Origin: Agapanthus africanus
Taxonomy: Eukaryota > Streptophyta > Magnoliopsida > Asparagales > Amaryllidaceae
NCBI GenBank assembly: GCA_030015575.1
Contig: JASDDO010000016.1
Span: forward strand, 69,809,396-69,873,395
Length of the DNA stretch: 64,000 nt
Direction: 5' to 3'
The notes under the pieces are model-generated. The model was not told the origin of the DNA and searched no databases. It saw nothing but the letters and a program-made list of their open reading frames with translations. Both the position numbers and the translations under genes were made by a program. This document shows positions 34,648-46,223 of this stretch, in pieces (position 1 is the stretch's first letter; each line of letters starts with the position of its first letter).

Positions 34648-35768
34648 CTAGCTAGAGCATTAGGCGATGAGTTTACGAAGTTAAAACCCCGATCGAACCC
34701 GGAATCGCAAAATTAACCCCCTCTCTGGAAAATTTTTGAAATCTGGATTTTTCTGTATTAAAAATGCCTAAAAAAATCAGCAGGCAATTATAAGAAAAAC
34801 TGTGCAAAACGACACTGTTTGGAGCTCAAGGCGCCGCGGAACCACGGCACGAGCATGGCTCGTGCGGCGGTTCCTCGGCCATTATGTGACGTCACCCTCA
34901 TAAATTTGCACAGTAATGTTTCTTTTTAATTCCCTGATATTTTATGGGTATTTTTATCTGACTCAAGTGTTGAGTATTTTGGGGTTTATTTTGTAGTCGT
35001 TGTTTCGATCGGAATTTTTAATTTCGTTGGGTTTTCCGGATATTTAGAAACTGTTAAAAAGTTCGATCCGACATCAATTACTCACTTTTTCCCCGACCCC
35101 GAAAATTTCCAAGTGTTGGATTTTTCCGTTGTTTGAGAACGTCTAAATCGTGCAAGTTACGCAATGGACCCTTTAGAAGACAACAAACCTTAACTCGATT
35201 ATGTGACCGTCTTGAACTGCCCTTTGAACCTTAGGGTTTGGGGCAGTACGGCGTGCCACATGTGAGGCGTTGGCTTGACCCTTCTACGGCTGGACCGTTG
35301 GTACTGTGGAATGTGATGGATGTTTTTAAACCCCCCCTCAAGTGTTGAGAACAATTTGGGAAAACTTGGGTGTTTGATCATTCGATCGAAAAGTTTAACA
35401 TTGTCTATTTATCTGGAATGTGATATAATAATTGGAATCCACAAGTAGTTATGAGATAACTGTTTTGAATGTTATAAACATAGCAGTTTAGTCTCAATTG
35501 ATCGGTTGCCACGGAATTTTGATGCGATCAAAAGTCCGTCGCAATCACGTTGCGTACGCGGATACTCGCCAGATAAACTTAATAGATAGCCACGCCCCAA
35601 AGCCCCGACTAAGTGACTGTAGGAGAACCCCGTCGCCAAAAGAATCCATTTGGGTGCTCGCGGCAGTGGTGTTCCGCCTTAGCACACTTCGTCGACGGCA
35701 ACCGGGGGTGCGGCCGTCTACTAAAGTTTGCAACGAGCATTCGATCAGCATATCGGGAATCTTGTTGA
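34648..35768 (+). mobile_element. Element C leader (5' part), cut by element F
   Basis: Non-coding. Colinear with the D leader (58688-59807). It contains a GC-rich stem at 34834-34878 with an inner perfect pair GCACGAGC / GCTCGTGC. It stops at GTTGA (35764-35768), where the LTR of F begins; in D the same sequence continues into ATTCCCCGACTT. Small frames at 35199-35830 are not supported as genes. Confidence 0.8.
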
Positions 35769-37983
35769 TGTTGGAGATAGTGCCCTCAGAGTCAATTATT
35801 GGATCACAGGCACGTGATTGCAATGATTGAGGGAGGAGCTATCCCGGTAGGACAGTCTTACTCGAGATGATAGTATGCTATCTGGTTTACCTTTATCATC
35901 GTGTACAGCTTTAGGTGACCTGATAGGTCGCTATTACACGTTGATAGAGCCCCTAGGATTCTTGCTTGACTGCCAGCAGTATGAGGGCGATCATATAAGT
36001 GAGAGCTGGAGTCTATAAGCACATCCTTAAAAGGTCCCTAGTCGTGGGAGTTTCGAGACAGGGCATCGATACTCCAGAGTAGACTAGTGTATATAGTCGA
36101 TACCCCGACGAGGGGCGGTGGCCGGTCTCACAAGCCACTGGTGTCAGTTGGTTCACCTAAGATGTATACAGGTGCTCATTGGGTTATGAGTACACCGGAC
36201 AGGACTCGCCGGGAACATGCTAGTTGGTCTTATACCTGACGTCAGATAGCAGTTCCCTGGTGACATGTGTACAGGTTAGTTCATCGACCTGGGGATCGTC
36301 ATTTGTCTCGTGTGAGTTCCCACTGTACTTTGATTACTACCCTACCACGGCTCAAAGGAGTCGTGCAAACAGGTTTTAGTTGGGTAAAGTCCCGAGCCAC
36401 ATGGAGGCAGTGAGCGGATCTTCAGGGGTTCGTCTCTCCCGGTATTGGGGGTGAGGTCGCGCTGTGTCTAGGAGAGCCATTACACGAAGACCTTGGCCAA
36501 GGCAGGAGATTTACTGGTAGGTATTCCAGTAGTATCTCAGGGTGTTCTGGGCTACACTCCGACACGACTTGTACCGCTTTTGGGGGTCTGACTTTTACCA
36601 ACCCCCTAGGCCCGACATGCGATGCTCATAGACGAACGGACCGGACTGTACGGATATTGTCACTGACAGGCTCAGTAGGGTGTCAGGATGAGTTCGCTCA
36701 TCGACGTCCCTTTTAGTCAATAGCTGGTGGCCCGTCATGTATTGGCTTATACCTCTGACGTGCTAGTGGTTAAATCCACAGCCATAGTATTGACGAGTCT
36801 TTAGAGTCCACCACACTTTCAGTTACTCAAGCTTTCGGGCGAAACGCTGTAGAGGCCGTATGGAGATATGGCAGCGTCCGATCAGATACGTGCGGTATTG
36901 CACGGATCAGGATCGGACAGTTTTGTACTAGTGGCCGTATGGTTATATGGCAGCGTTCGATCAGATACGTGCGGTATTGCACGGATCAGGATTGGACGGA
37001 TATTACTGGCCGGTTTTGGTTTAAGCCGGATCCTAGTATAGTACAGTGTAGATTTTGTCTCATTGCATTTGTATCCGGTCAGAATACAGATGCGGGTGTG
37101 TATGCACAGTATCGGGGTTTTCCTGTAATTTATTACGGGACCAGTTTTCTGTAGTTGCCAGTTTGCATTCCGTTCCGGCCGGTTTTCCTTTGTTCTTTCC
37201 CGGCCGGACTTTTCCGATGGAGGGGGTTATTTGCAATTGTGCAAATAACATTTGTGGAAGGGGTTTCTTGCAATTGTTGAGATTATGATAGCATCTTTTG
37301 ATTCTCTCCATCACTTGCATTAAATGAGATTAGAAAGGATATGGGTTTGATGTGAAAAAGGGTATGGTTGATGTTTGTTTATGGTCACCTCTTCTCTACA
37401 ATCACCTCCCTCTTGGTTTTTGTTATCACTCCACCACCATTTCTCATGAGGATTTGGCCGGCCACATCTTGTAGAGAGGAGAGAAAAATGAGAGCTTTGA
37501 TTTTGGTGGTTTGGCAAATTTCATACATCTCATTTTTGATACAAGGAAAAATGAAAGCACCATTTTTCATACCATTCATTCCACCATCTTCAAAAGGCAA
37601 CCAATACCCCAAAGTGAGACATGCACTCTACACTACATTCTATAGCAAGTCTTGGGCATGTCGACTTGCCAGCTTCATGCCCGAGTTGCCTCGGTATAGA
37701 GGCGGGAGCCCGTAAAAGATGCAGGCGACGTGGTGCCCTTCCGGCGAGGAGGCGACGACCGGAGATCCCGCGAGGAGGTCGGAGTGTAGATGAAGACCGG
37801 AGGACTCGGATCAGTCGGTATATCTCTAACCCATCTTCTAGTTAGCTTAGACTTGTTAATGGTTACGATCCGGGTGTTTAGTGCGCGGTGGTGCCGGTTT
37901 GCAAAGTCCGCAAAATTAAAGTTTATCACCGCTTCCGCATTTGGCCATCGGATTGACGGCCGGGGCGCCACCGTGCACTTACA
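35769..37983 (+). repeat. Element F 5' LTR
   Basis: 2,215 bp, TGTTGGAGATAGTGCCC...GTGCACTTACA, followed one base later by a primer site. It belongs to a separate family from A/B, C/D and E, but shares the LTR core: GATAG-TATG-CTATC near 35869, CGCCGGGAAC / GTTCCCTGGTG near 36207-36264 and TACTGG / CCAGTA at 36512-36532. Frames at 36939-37971 show no domain. Confidence 0.88.
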
Positions 37984-37984
37984 G

Positions 37985-37996
37985 TGGTATCAGAGC
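37985..37996 (+). other. Element F primer-binding site
   Basis: TGGTATCAGAGC, one base after the LTR end. Confidence 0.95.
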
Positions 37997-40283
37997 CTCG
38001 CCATTAACTTCGTCTAGCTTCGTTTGATGTGTTTGCATTTCCGATCGACCAAAATTTCCAAAAACCGTATTTTTCCTTCACATCAGTTTCTGTTGAAATT
38101 TTTTGAAGTCTAAAAATTTTTCAGGTGGTCTCAGAATGACGTGCAGGGAGTTCTAAGACTACTGGAAAAATTCGATACACTCAGTCGACCAACAGAGCGC
38201 GGAACCGCGGCCAAACCCCCCTTGGGCCGCGGTTCCGCCGCACATTGGTGACGTCACTGTATCGTTTTTCTCCAGTGGGCTTCTGGGCTAAGTTTAGGGG
38301 TTTTGGAATATTAAAATTGGGCCCAGGTTTTCTATGAGTGATGCAGTATTGGTTTGGGGCCCACTTGTTAATTTTTTGATCAATCGGAAAATTTTAAACA
38401 CATTTTTCACAGTATTTACATTATATCTGCGACCGTGAATGTCACTCGATTGGTAAATCCGGTCCGACTGCTATAGCTCGGTTAGACGGATTTGCGAACG
38501 TGACTTTCACGTTGATTTTCTATGTATTGCTGTGATGTTACGGATCGGTCGTGGGGGATAGCCTGGATGCAATGCTAGTACAGTGCTGTTGTATTATGTA
38601 CATTTGATTTTGCGGGGCGAGCGTCCGATATGTGGACTGCCGTCACTGCCTGATTGTATTATTATTTTGGGGCACGACCAGGTTGCGGTCGATGTACCCG
38701 GTGTATGTATATTTTACTTTCTGTACTAGGATTGCCCCGCGGAGGGGTGCACGGATAGCCGGGTTCTGGAGGGCAACAAGCCCGCATCTCATGGCATTGA
38801 GACGGAGGGGGCTTCACTCTGGGATTGGCGGGCTATTCGCCGCACTCGTAGGGGGTACAGGATTGACCCAGGAGGGGTGCCCAAGTTGCCGGATTCCGTG
38901 GAGTGCCGGGTGGTCCATTCACGTCGCTGAAGGGGGCTGCCTCGCTTCAGGTTTTGGCGGGTGACTTGCCGCGCACGTAGGGGTCTAGGATTTCATTGCA
39001 CAGGCTATCCACACGACCAGGGGAACGTCGGGTTTCAGTAGTGGCTCAGAGAAACCCGGGGATCCCAGATATCTGTATTGTTCTGTGATGCTGTACATTT
39101 CTGTGATGTTGCATTTTATTCACGCCTTGAGCGAATATAATATATTGGTATATATTAGTAGATGTTGTATATGCTTTTCATCCGCGCTAGTCCAGTCCCC
39201 GCTCTGCCGTTAGTTAGCTAACCTAACGGGTGATGACGGGACCCAGTGGCGAATTCGGATGGCATATACGTGCATCAATATATTTTCGTTCTTTGTGGTG
39301 TGATCAATTGATGGGACTGCGTTGATTCGGATCAATGCAAGTTAAACAAACCTTTTCTGATGTTGTTGGAACACTTTTCAAAAGGCTGTTATTGCAAGGA
39401 CGTTCACTTTTGTTTTGCATCGTGGTATTCATTTGGAATAACCTGCTCCTCAGTCGACGAGGCAAGGGCCGAGATCCCTTCACCGGGAGTGACCCCTTGG
39501 ACAGAAGTTTGCGTCAGGGCATTAACTTCACTATAGCCGATTACTTTTGCTTTGCATCGCGGTATTCATTTGGAATATCCTGCACCCCATTCTACGGGGA
39601 AAGAGCCGAGATCCCTTCACCGGGAGTGACCTCTTTAGTAAAGATTTTCGTCACTATATTTTTATAAAGCTATCCATTCCTTCAACGATATCAAGTTCAT
39701 TACGTTAAAGGTTTTCGCCAGAAACTATTCGTAGCCCTCCGTCGTTTCAAACGGGTAGCACGTAGTATTCATGCTATGTTTGTTGACCTTCGTCAAGGCA
39801 TAGTGCATGGTAGCTGCTTGTTGCCTTTCTGCTACATAGATAGATGTGTTGGTTTGGGACAGTCGTATAGCCTTGTTGACCTTCGTCAAGGGCTTGTATG
39901 GGTGGGTTCAAATTAACCTGGACAATGACGGGTGGAACTTGACATGTGACTTATGATTTGTTGACCTTCGTCAAGGTCATAAGAGCATGGGGCAGAAATC
40001 ACATCGGGAGTTTCAAAAGAACTGAAACTTGCCAGATATGCGCATACCTTCTCGAGTGTGATACCGTGAGCGGATTCCGTCACGTTATCATGCGATGAGA
40101 GTTGGATCCCGATTCCTACTGATGAGTTAGTTTACTCCTCGGGTGACCCCGACTAATTCTTCTTTCAGGTTTGGAGGAGAATTTGAGGTACAGTGGGAGG
40201 TTTCCTGATTAGATAAATTGGTAACCATTCTGATCTAGGTTAGAGTGCACGCTGAGTGTTTCTTTTCTCTCTCTCTCTGGCAG
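37997..40283 (+). other. Element F leader, about 2.3 kb, non-coding
   Basis: It holds a perfect 14-bp inverted repeat GCGGAACCGCGGCC / GGCCGCGGTTCCGC at 38199-38238; a roughly 140-bp direct duplication containing CCGAGATCCCTTCACCGGGA near 39469 and 39607; three hairpins at 39774-39803, 39861-39900 and 39950-39983; and a pyrimidine tract ending in GGCAG at 40261-40283. Confidence 0.83.
39774..39983 (+). ncRNA. Triple-hairpin region in the element F leader (candidate RNA structure)
   Basis: Three copies of TTGTTGACCTTCGTCAAGG. The apical stem TTGAC / GTCAA closes a CTTC loop in all three. Basal stems are CTATG / CATAG (39774-39803), a weaker pair around GCC / GGGC (39861-39900) and CTTATGA / TCATAAG (39950-39983). 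Confidence 0.62.
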
Positions 40284-43047
40284 CGACCATTGACCCGACC
40301 CTAGACTATGACTCAGTGACCAAGTTGACCGAACCTTCTTAACACTGGCTTTTGGATTGTCAGAGTTGCAAACCTCATTGCCACTCCTACTTTTACCCTT
40401 TTCTCCAGGACACCCCGTATTACTACGAACGTCCACTTCCATTGGACAAAACCATCGTTTGGTTAGATACGAACTCGAAGGAATTCGAGGATGGTTTCTG
40501 GTTCTGGAGAAAACGAATAGGATTATTCAGTTGTATTTTCTTTTCACCTTCTCTCAGGTTGCGAGTACTCCTTGGTTAAGGAGTAGTACACCTATTACGC
40601 AAATTGGATAGTCTTCTTCCAAACCATAGGCTGGTGCCGACCGGTATGGAATGAAGAAAACCAGTTAGCCTAAACGGTGTGCAGAAAGTATTAAGATTAA
40701 GACAAAGCAAGGGATTAGTAAGAGGGCAAAGTAAATTGCGACTGATATTCACGACCAAACCAAGTATTTCTTCGCCAATCCTAAATCAATTTTGTATTTC
40801 TCCAGGACACTCCGTATCACTATGAAGATCCACAGTTTATTGGATACTCCATCGTATGGTTATATACGAACTCGAAAGGAACTTGTTCCAGTTCGGGGAT
40901 GGATTCTGGTCCAGGAGAAATAGGAATAAGGTTTATTCGGTTGTCTTTTATCTTCACCTTCTCTCGCATTGCGAGTGCTCCAAGGACTAGGACAGTACAC
41001 CCATTATGCTTATTGGATAGTCTTCTTCCAAACCATAGGCTGGTGCCGAACGGTAGGGAAGGAAGAAAACAATTTGGCCTAAGGGGTGTGCAGAAGGTAA
41101 TGACTAAAGACATATAAAGGGATTTGGAGAGGTGGCAAAGAATTATACGGTTATAGTTGTGAATCTGGATAATGGTAGAGGCATTACTAGGAATACCAGG
41201 ATACCCCATCGAAACATATCAATGTTTCAGTTTCACTGTGTACTGTTAAATGAAAACTGATTTCCCGATTAGACACTTGCTCCAGGGTATGTATTTACCA
41301 GGTATGATTCTCACATCTGTATGGTTTTACAGATGATGAGTGGGAGTAAGTCATTGGGAATTGGGTGATCATCCTCATTATATCGGGATTCGTTGTAATC
41401 GGTGATATTTGAGGAGATCACCTGGGCTGTTTGCCGGTCGGTAAATATTTGGTTTTGAATATCCGCTGTTGTGCACCAATTTCAAATTGATATATCTGTA
41501 CGTCTATTTTCATAGAGTGAGATATACCTTTTGATATTATGTCGATGGCATTTACCTATATCAGTGGATGGTTAGGTAAGGAGCATTAAACAGCGGTGTA
41601 ATTCTTCTTAACCATAAGTACAGTTTTCAACCCACGACACACAGTGAAAGAGTTGTTAGACTCAGCGGACTTATACAGAGTATTGTATGTTGTCCAGTGT
41701 CCATTAGGACAGAGGGGTTGGTCCTCATACTATATTCTGTTTACTTTTAACTTCTCTAGTTCTTAGACATGTGTTTCGTAGAAACACAGGGTCTAAGTTT
41801 TGAGGAGTTATAGGTATTTGAATAGAGTAGAGAACCAGGTGTAGCAAGTATCGGGGTTCTTCAAAGTGATCGAAGATGTAGATACTTGTGTATGGTATTC
41901 AGTTGATAGTAATGATAAAGAGAAATTGCTTCTCTTTCAGGTTACTCATAATTGGAAGCATTCCTAAGTTGAGTAACGCTGATCGGCCTCTCTCCATTTA
42001 GTTGACATGCACTGGAGACAGCTGCATGATTTGAATCTGGTTAAATTAAATCAGTGCCTCTGGTTCTATATTGGATATAGAACAGTTCATATCTTAACGA
42101 TGTTAAGGTACGGGGAGTTGTCCGGCTTATGATTAAAACCAGACACTGGACAACTCAAGGCACGTTTCTGTAATGGCAGTTTGTGGGTTGACCCAGGCTA
42201 TGACGAGGGTTGACTTTCTACCATCTGGCAGATCAATAGAAATATTGTTCTAGACTCGCCACAGTTTTATTAAAAATGGATTTTTTCAAAAACAGTAGTG
42301 GGAGTATGGTAGAACTGGAAGTGATTCCAGAACCGCAAACGATTACTGAAGATTTGATAAGGAACCTAAAGATTCAATCTGTTTTGACATTCCATTGGCC
42401 ACTCCGCAGATAAGGTGGGTAACTTCAGGCACCCGAGAGGTACTCCGGTAGCCTCGAGGACGGTGACAGGGAAGTTCTTGTTTACCCACACTCGCCATTG
42501 TTGTTGTTCCAGGCTGCGAGACCCGGCAAGAGGATGAGTATAGCGTCGTTCTAAACTAGTTTTAGAAGTGCACGTCTATATGACTCTGGCAGAGGGTTGT
42601 CGTAGTCAGTGGGAGCAGCGGAAGCATTGGTGGACATCAGGCTTATGTCTATTTATAGACTAAAGCAGATGTAGCGGAGATAGATCATCTATTTCTGATG
42701 TGACAGTCATAGGTTTGACGTCATCAGAATAGGGGATAGATCTGTTGAGAAGGTAGTAGGAAGTGATATTCCTATACTACGATCGGTTATACTTTGGTCG
42801 TCACAAAGTGGTTTCTCCACATGGGACTTGGACATTATATCAGACATACTGGTTACTAGATCTATGTTTTTAGATCTAGATTTGGGTGGTTTCCCAATCA
42901 GGGTACCTTGACAGCATTCTAAGAGTATTTAGAATGGACGACTCCTGGCACGGTAGTGTACCTGCAGGTGATGGAGTCACCCTCTCTAAAGGTGTCTTAC
43001 AGACTAAAGGGGAGAGGGATGTGCATGATTGGCAGATCACTTGCTTA
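40284..43047 (+). pseudogene. Decayed copia gag-pol relic (element F and/or C)
   Basis: No long open frame. Colinear matches to B can still be followed: an integrase stretch near 42005-42060 (CATGCACTGGAGAC), the RRSGR...PERYYGF region near 42425-42475, RT near 42540-42680 (AGTGGGAGCAGCGG), a GATATTCCTATACTACG block near 42765 and the start of RNase H near 42890-43045. Gag is not recognisable. A roughly 400-bp tandem duplication lies at 40404-41170. The relic passes into a C-type LTR scrap, so its 3' part may belong to C rather than F. Confidence 0.7.
40404..41170 (+). repeat. About 400-bp diverged tandem duplication
   Basis: TCCAGGACAC-CCGTAT at 40404 recurs at 40801. GGTTAGATACGAACTCGAA recurs near 40861, CACCTTCTCTC recurs at 40955, and TGGATAGTCTTCTTCC recurs near 41020. 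Spacing is about 397-410 bp. The two copies are diverged and neither encodes a recognised protein. Confidence 0.8.
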
Positions 43048-43049
43048 GG

Positions 43050-43123
43050 CAATAAGTTGAGTCCGTATTCCCTCATGGTTGATGCCTTATAGAACCTCAT
43101 TAAAGTTCCTAGTAACCCTACAT
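43050..43123 (+). repeat. Scrap of a C-type 3' LTR
   Basis: TTGAGTCCGTATTCCCTC matches 34313-34330, then jumps to ATGGTTGATGCC...CTAGTAACCCTACA, which matches the last 53 bases of the C LTR (about 34582-34634). Almost all of the LTR is deleted. It ends against relic R at 43123; TTAGC (43124-43128) may be the target duplication. Confidence 0.75.
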
Positions 43124-43723
43124 TAGCATCCAGCCATTCTTACAGAGTCCCCACTCTTGATGGCAAGCTCGAAACTAGTTAGGTCATCATCTCATGATGC
43201 AATCCTCGCTCCCACTGTCATAGAGAAAACCAAAGTATCTCTCAGGTGGGTGAGGAACCCTACTAGATCGGCAGAGAGGCTGAGGTTCGTTGGAAACTAT
43301 TGAATCTTTCGGGTTTACCAAATCATCAGCTGCAGTTTTTATAGCTGGAACTTTTTCCAGTTCTACCTCATGACCACTAATTTCTTCACAAGAAATTCCC
43401 TTTCGCAAATGTGGCATGCTGAGAAACAAAACATCTTTTGTTCCTCGATGTGGTAGAAGATATTCCCTTGTTGATGCTTGGGATATCCAACAAACTTCCA
43501 CAGAACTGACCTTGCCTCGAGCTTGTCTGGATTATGCTTTTAGACATAAGCCGGACAACCCCAGATCTTAACTTCCTTGAGAGATGGACTCTTCCCATAC
43601 CATATCACATATGGAGTGGTAGGCAGCTGATTTGATTGGAACCCTATTCAATAGGTATGCAGCTTCACAAGTGTATAACTCCGAAATGGAAATAGGAAAC
43701 TCAGTAGTACTCATCATAGAGCG
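43124..43723 (-). pseudogene. Copia relic R, integrase C-terminal part (left of E)
   Basis: On the minus strand it matches D at about 63000-63440: integrase end, the VPHPPERYFGFLYDSGSED region, then the start of the link to RT. It includes about 130 bp that D has lost after its GCAACGTCTG. Several stops are present. E is inserted at 43723 with target duplication GAGCG, and the relic continues at 52619-52675. Confidence 0.8.
43719..43723. other. Target site duplication, left side of element E
   Basis: GAGCG, identical to 52619-52623. Confidence 0.9.
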
Positions 43724-44734
43724 TGTAAGTCGACGTTAGACACCCCACATGATGCGGGGAGGCGGAATAGGTAAAACAATCATTTTGTTTAAACTAACAT
43801 CGGCTAACTTTACGGATCTTTGCCAAACCTTAACTAACAACAACATAGAAGTCATTAGCTACTATGAAAGATGATTATACCTAATGAATCAGGTCCTTCT
43901 TGTTCTCTTTGATCACCTCCTCGTCGGCCTCCTCGATGTGATAGAAGATCCACCTGAGAGCTACTTCTCCAAGCTTTAACCTCTCACTTGAGGTAACTAG
44001 GTTGCTATGATTGCTAATCAAAGTAACCTAAAGGATATAGAATAGGATTAGGGATCTCTTTGTCTTGCTAACCCTAGGATCTCAACACATGAGAGGATTA
44101 GGGTTAGGGTTGAAGAGAGAGAGCTTGAGGAGAGAGAATGTGAGAATAATTATCTAATAGAAATTAACTCATTTGTGTATATATATGAAGCTTAAAATAT
44201 CTTGCACAAAATATCTTTTGCACAAATATCTTCATGCTTCATTTAATACATAATGAATCATCTAAACGATGGGTATAATACCAACCAACAGTTCCCTGCG
44301 AGTCCTGTCCGGTGTACCCGTAACCCAACGAGCACCTGTATACTATCTCCAGTACAACGTACTAATGGCTGTGGGACAGACCATTTCCCCTACTGGGATG
44401 AGAAGCGTACACACTAGTCTGCTCCGGAGTATCGATGCCCAATCTCGATAATCCTACGACTAGGGACCTAAAAAAGGATGTGCTTGTAGACTACACAGCC
44501 CCCACTAGTGTGACTGCCATCACAACGCTAGTAGTCAAGCAAGATCCTAAGGGCTCTATCAATATGTATTCTCGATATGCTAACATATACACATATTAAG
44601 ATAGAAATAAACCAAGTAGCATACTACCATGTTTAGCAAGACTGTTAATATAATTGTGAATATCCCAAGCTTCCATTAAGTAATATACAAGCTAGTATGA
44701 TACAATAATGGCCCCTAGGGCATATACACGAACA
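43724..44734 (-). repeat. Element E 3' LTR with internal deletion
   Basis: 1,011 bp against 1,864 bp for the 5' LTR. After GAATCATCT (about 44262) the sequence jumps to ACGATGGGTATAATACC, skipping what lies at about 51296-52150 in the sister LTR. The deleted part includes the conserved hairpin core. Confidence 0.9.
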
Positions 44735-44748
44735 ATCTCCCACTTGCA

Positions 44749-46223
44749 CTAGGGCCATGTACTGGCGTATCGAAGACCTATCATCTCAAGTAGCCTCTCG
44801 AATTGAATCTGAGGTAAGGCCTTAGTGAATGGATCTGCAGTGTTTTCTTCTGTAAGAACTCTCCGGACCTCGATCTCCCGGTGATCTATGATCTCCCTGA
44901 TCAGGTGATACCGCCTTAAGATGTGTCTGGACTTCTGATGGACCTGGGTTCCTTTGCTAAAGCTATAGCTCCGTTGTTGTCGCAATACAGCGATATTGGA
45001 TCAACAATGGTAGGAACCACCTGAAGTTCTGTTAGGAACTTCTTCATCCAGACCGCTTCTTTTGCGGCATCGCAAGCAGCGATATACTCCGCTTCCATCG
45101 TCGAGTCAGCAACGGTGTCCTGCTTGGAACTCTTCCAGCACACCGCCCCTCCATTGAGGGTAAAGACATAACCTGACATGGACTTGGAGTCATCCTTGTC
45201 ACTCTGGAAGCTGGAATCAGCAAAGGCCTCGATCTTGAGGTCTTTTCTGCCGTAAACCAAGAACATCTCCATAGTTCTTCTCAGGTACTTGAGAATGTTC
45301 TTTACTGCTATCCAGTGCTTCTCCCCTGGGTCTGACTGATACCTGCTTACCACGCTCAGTGCGTAAGCTACATCTAATCTGGTGCACAACATCGCATACA
45401 TTATAGAGCCTACCGCAGAAGCGTAGGGTATAATAGACATGCGATCCCTTTCCAAATCAGTCTTGGCAGACATCTCTTTGGAGAGGGTGATTCCGTGACA
45501 AGCCGGTAAACTACCGCGCTTAGAATCTTCCATACTGAATCTTTTCAGTATAGTGTTGATATACCTGGACTATAAAAGTCCCAACATCCTCTTGGATCTA
45601 TCACGATAGATCCGGATCCCCAGAATATAAGAGGCATCACCCAAGTCTTTCATGGAGAATCTGTGTGACAAGAATTCTTTGACAGATTGTAGCATAGGAA
45701 TGTCATTTCCTATCAATAAAATGTCATCCACGTACAAGACGAGGAATACGACAGTTCGTGCTACAATTTTACTATATATACATGGTTCATCTGGATTTTT
45801 GATAAAGTCATATTCTTTGATCGTTTCATCAAAACAGATGTTCCAACTCCGCGATGCCTGCTTTAGTCCATAAATGGACTTAAGCAACTTGCACACTTTC
45901 CCGCTGCTCCTACTCTGATTGAAACCTTCTGGCTGATCCATATAGACGCACTCTTCTAAATTACCATTTAGAAAAGCCGTCTTTACGTCCATCTGCCAAA
46001 TCTCATAATCATGGAAGGTGGCAATGGCAAGAAGGATCCGAATGGATTTGAGCATAGCCACTGGAGAAAAAGTTTTGTCATAGTCCAAACCAGGTCTTTG
46101 ACGAAAACCCTTTGCAACAAGTCTAGCCTTATAGGTTTCCACCTGTCCATCTACACCAATCTTTTTCTTGAAGATCCATTTGCATCCTATGGGTTTTACC
46201 CCATCTGGAGAAAAGTCCAAAGT
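44749..46223 (-). pseudogene. pol: Element E reverse transcriptase and RNase H
   Basis: RT with intact YVDD (45723-45734) and RNase H with its acidic residues intact. TAG at 45570-45572 replaces a glutamine inside RT. A one-base loss near 44940 shifts the frame about 60 codons before the end, within KEPRS. The natural stop is TAG at 44749-44751, next to the polypurine tract. Confidence 0.92.

Noticed and set aside
35545..35830. Overlapping frames of 92 and 110 codons on both strands
   Set aside because: Located in the C leader; the matching place in D (59588-59782) does not keep the same product.
36939..37971. Several frames of 60-115 codons
   Set aside because: Inside the F LTR, no domain, not shared with related LTRs.
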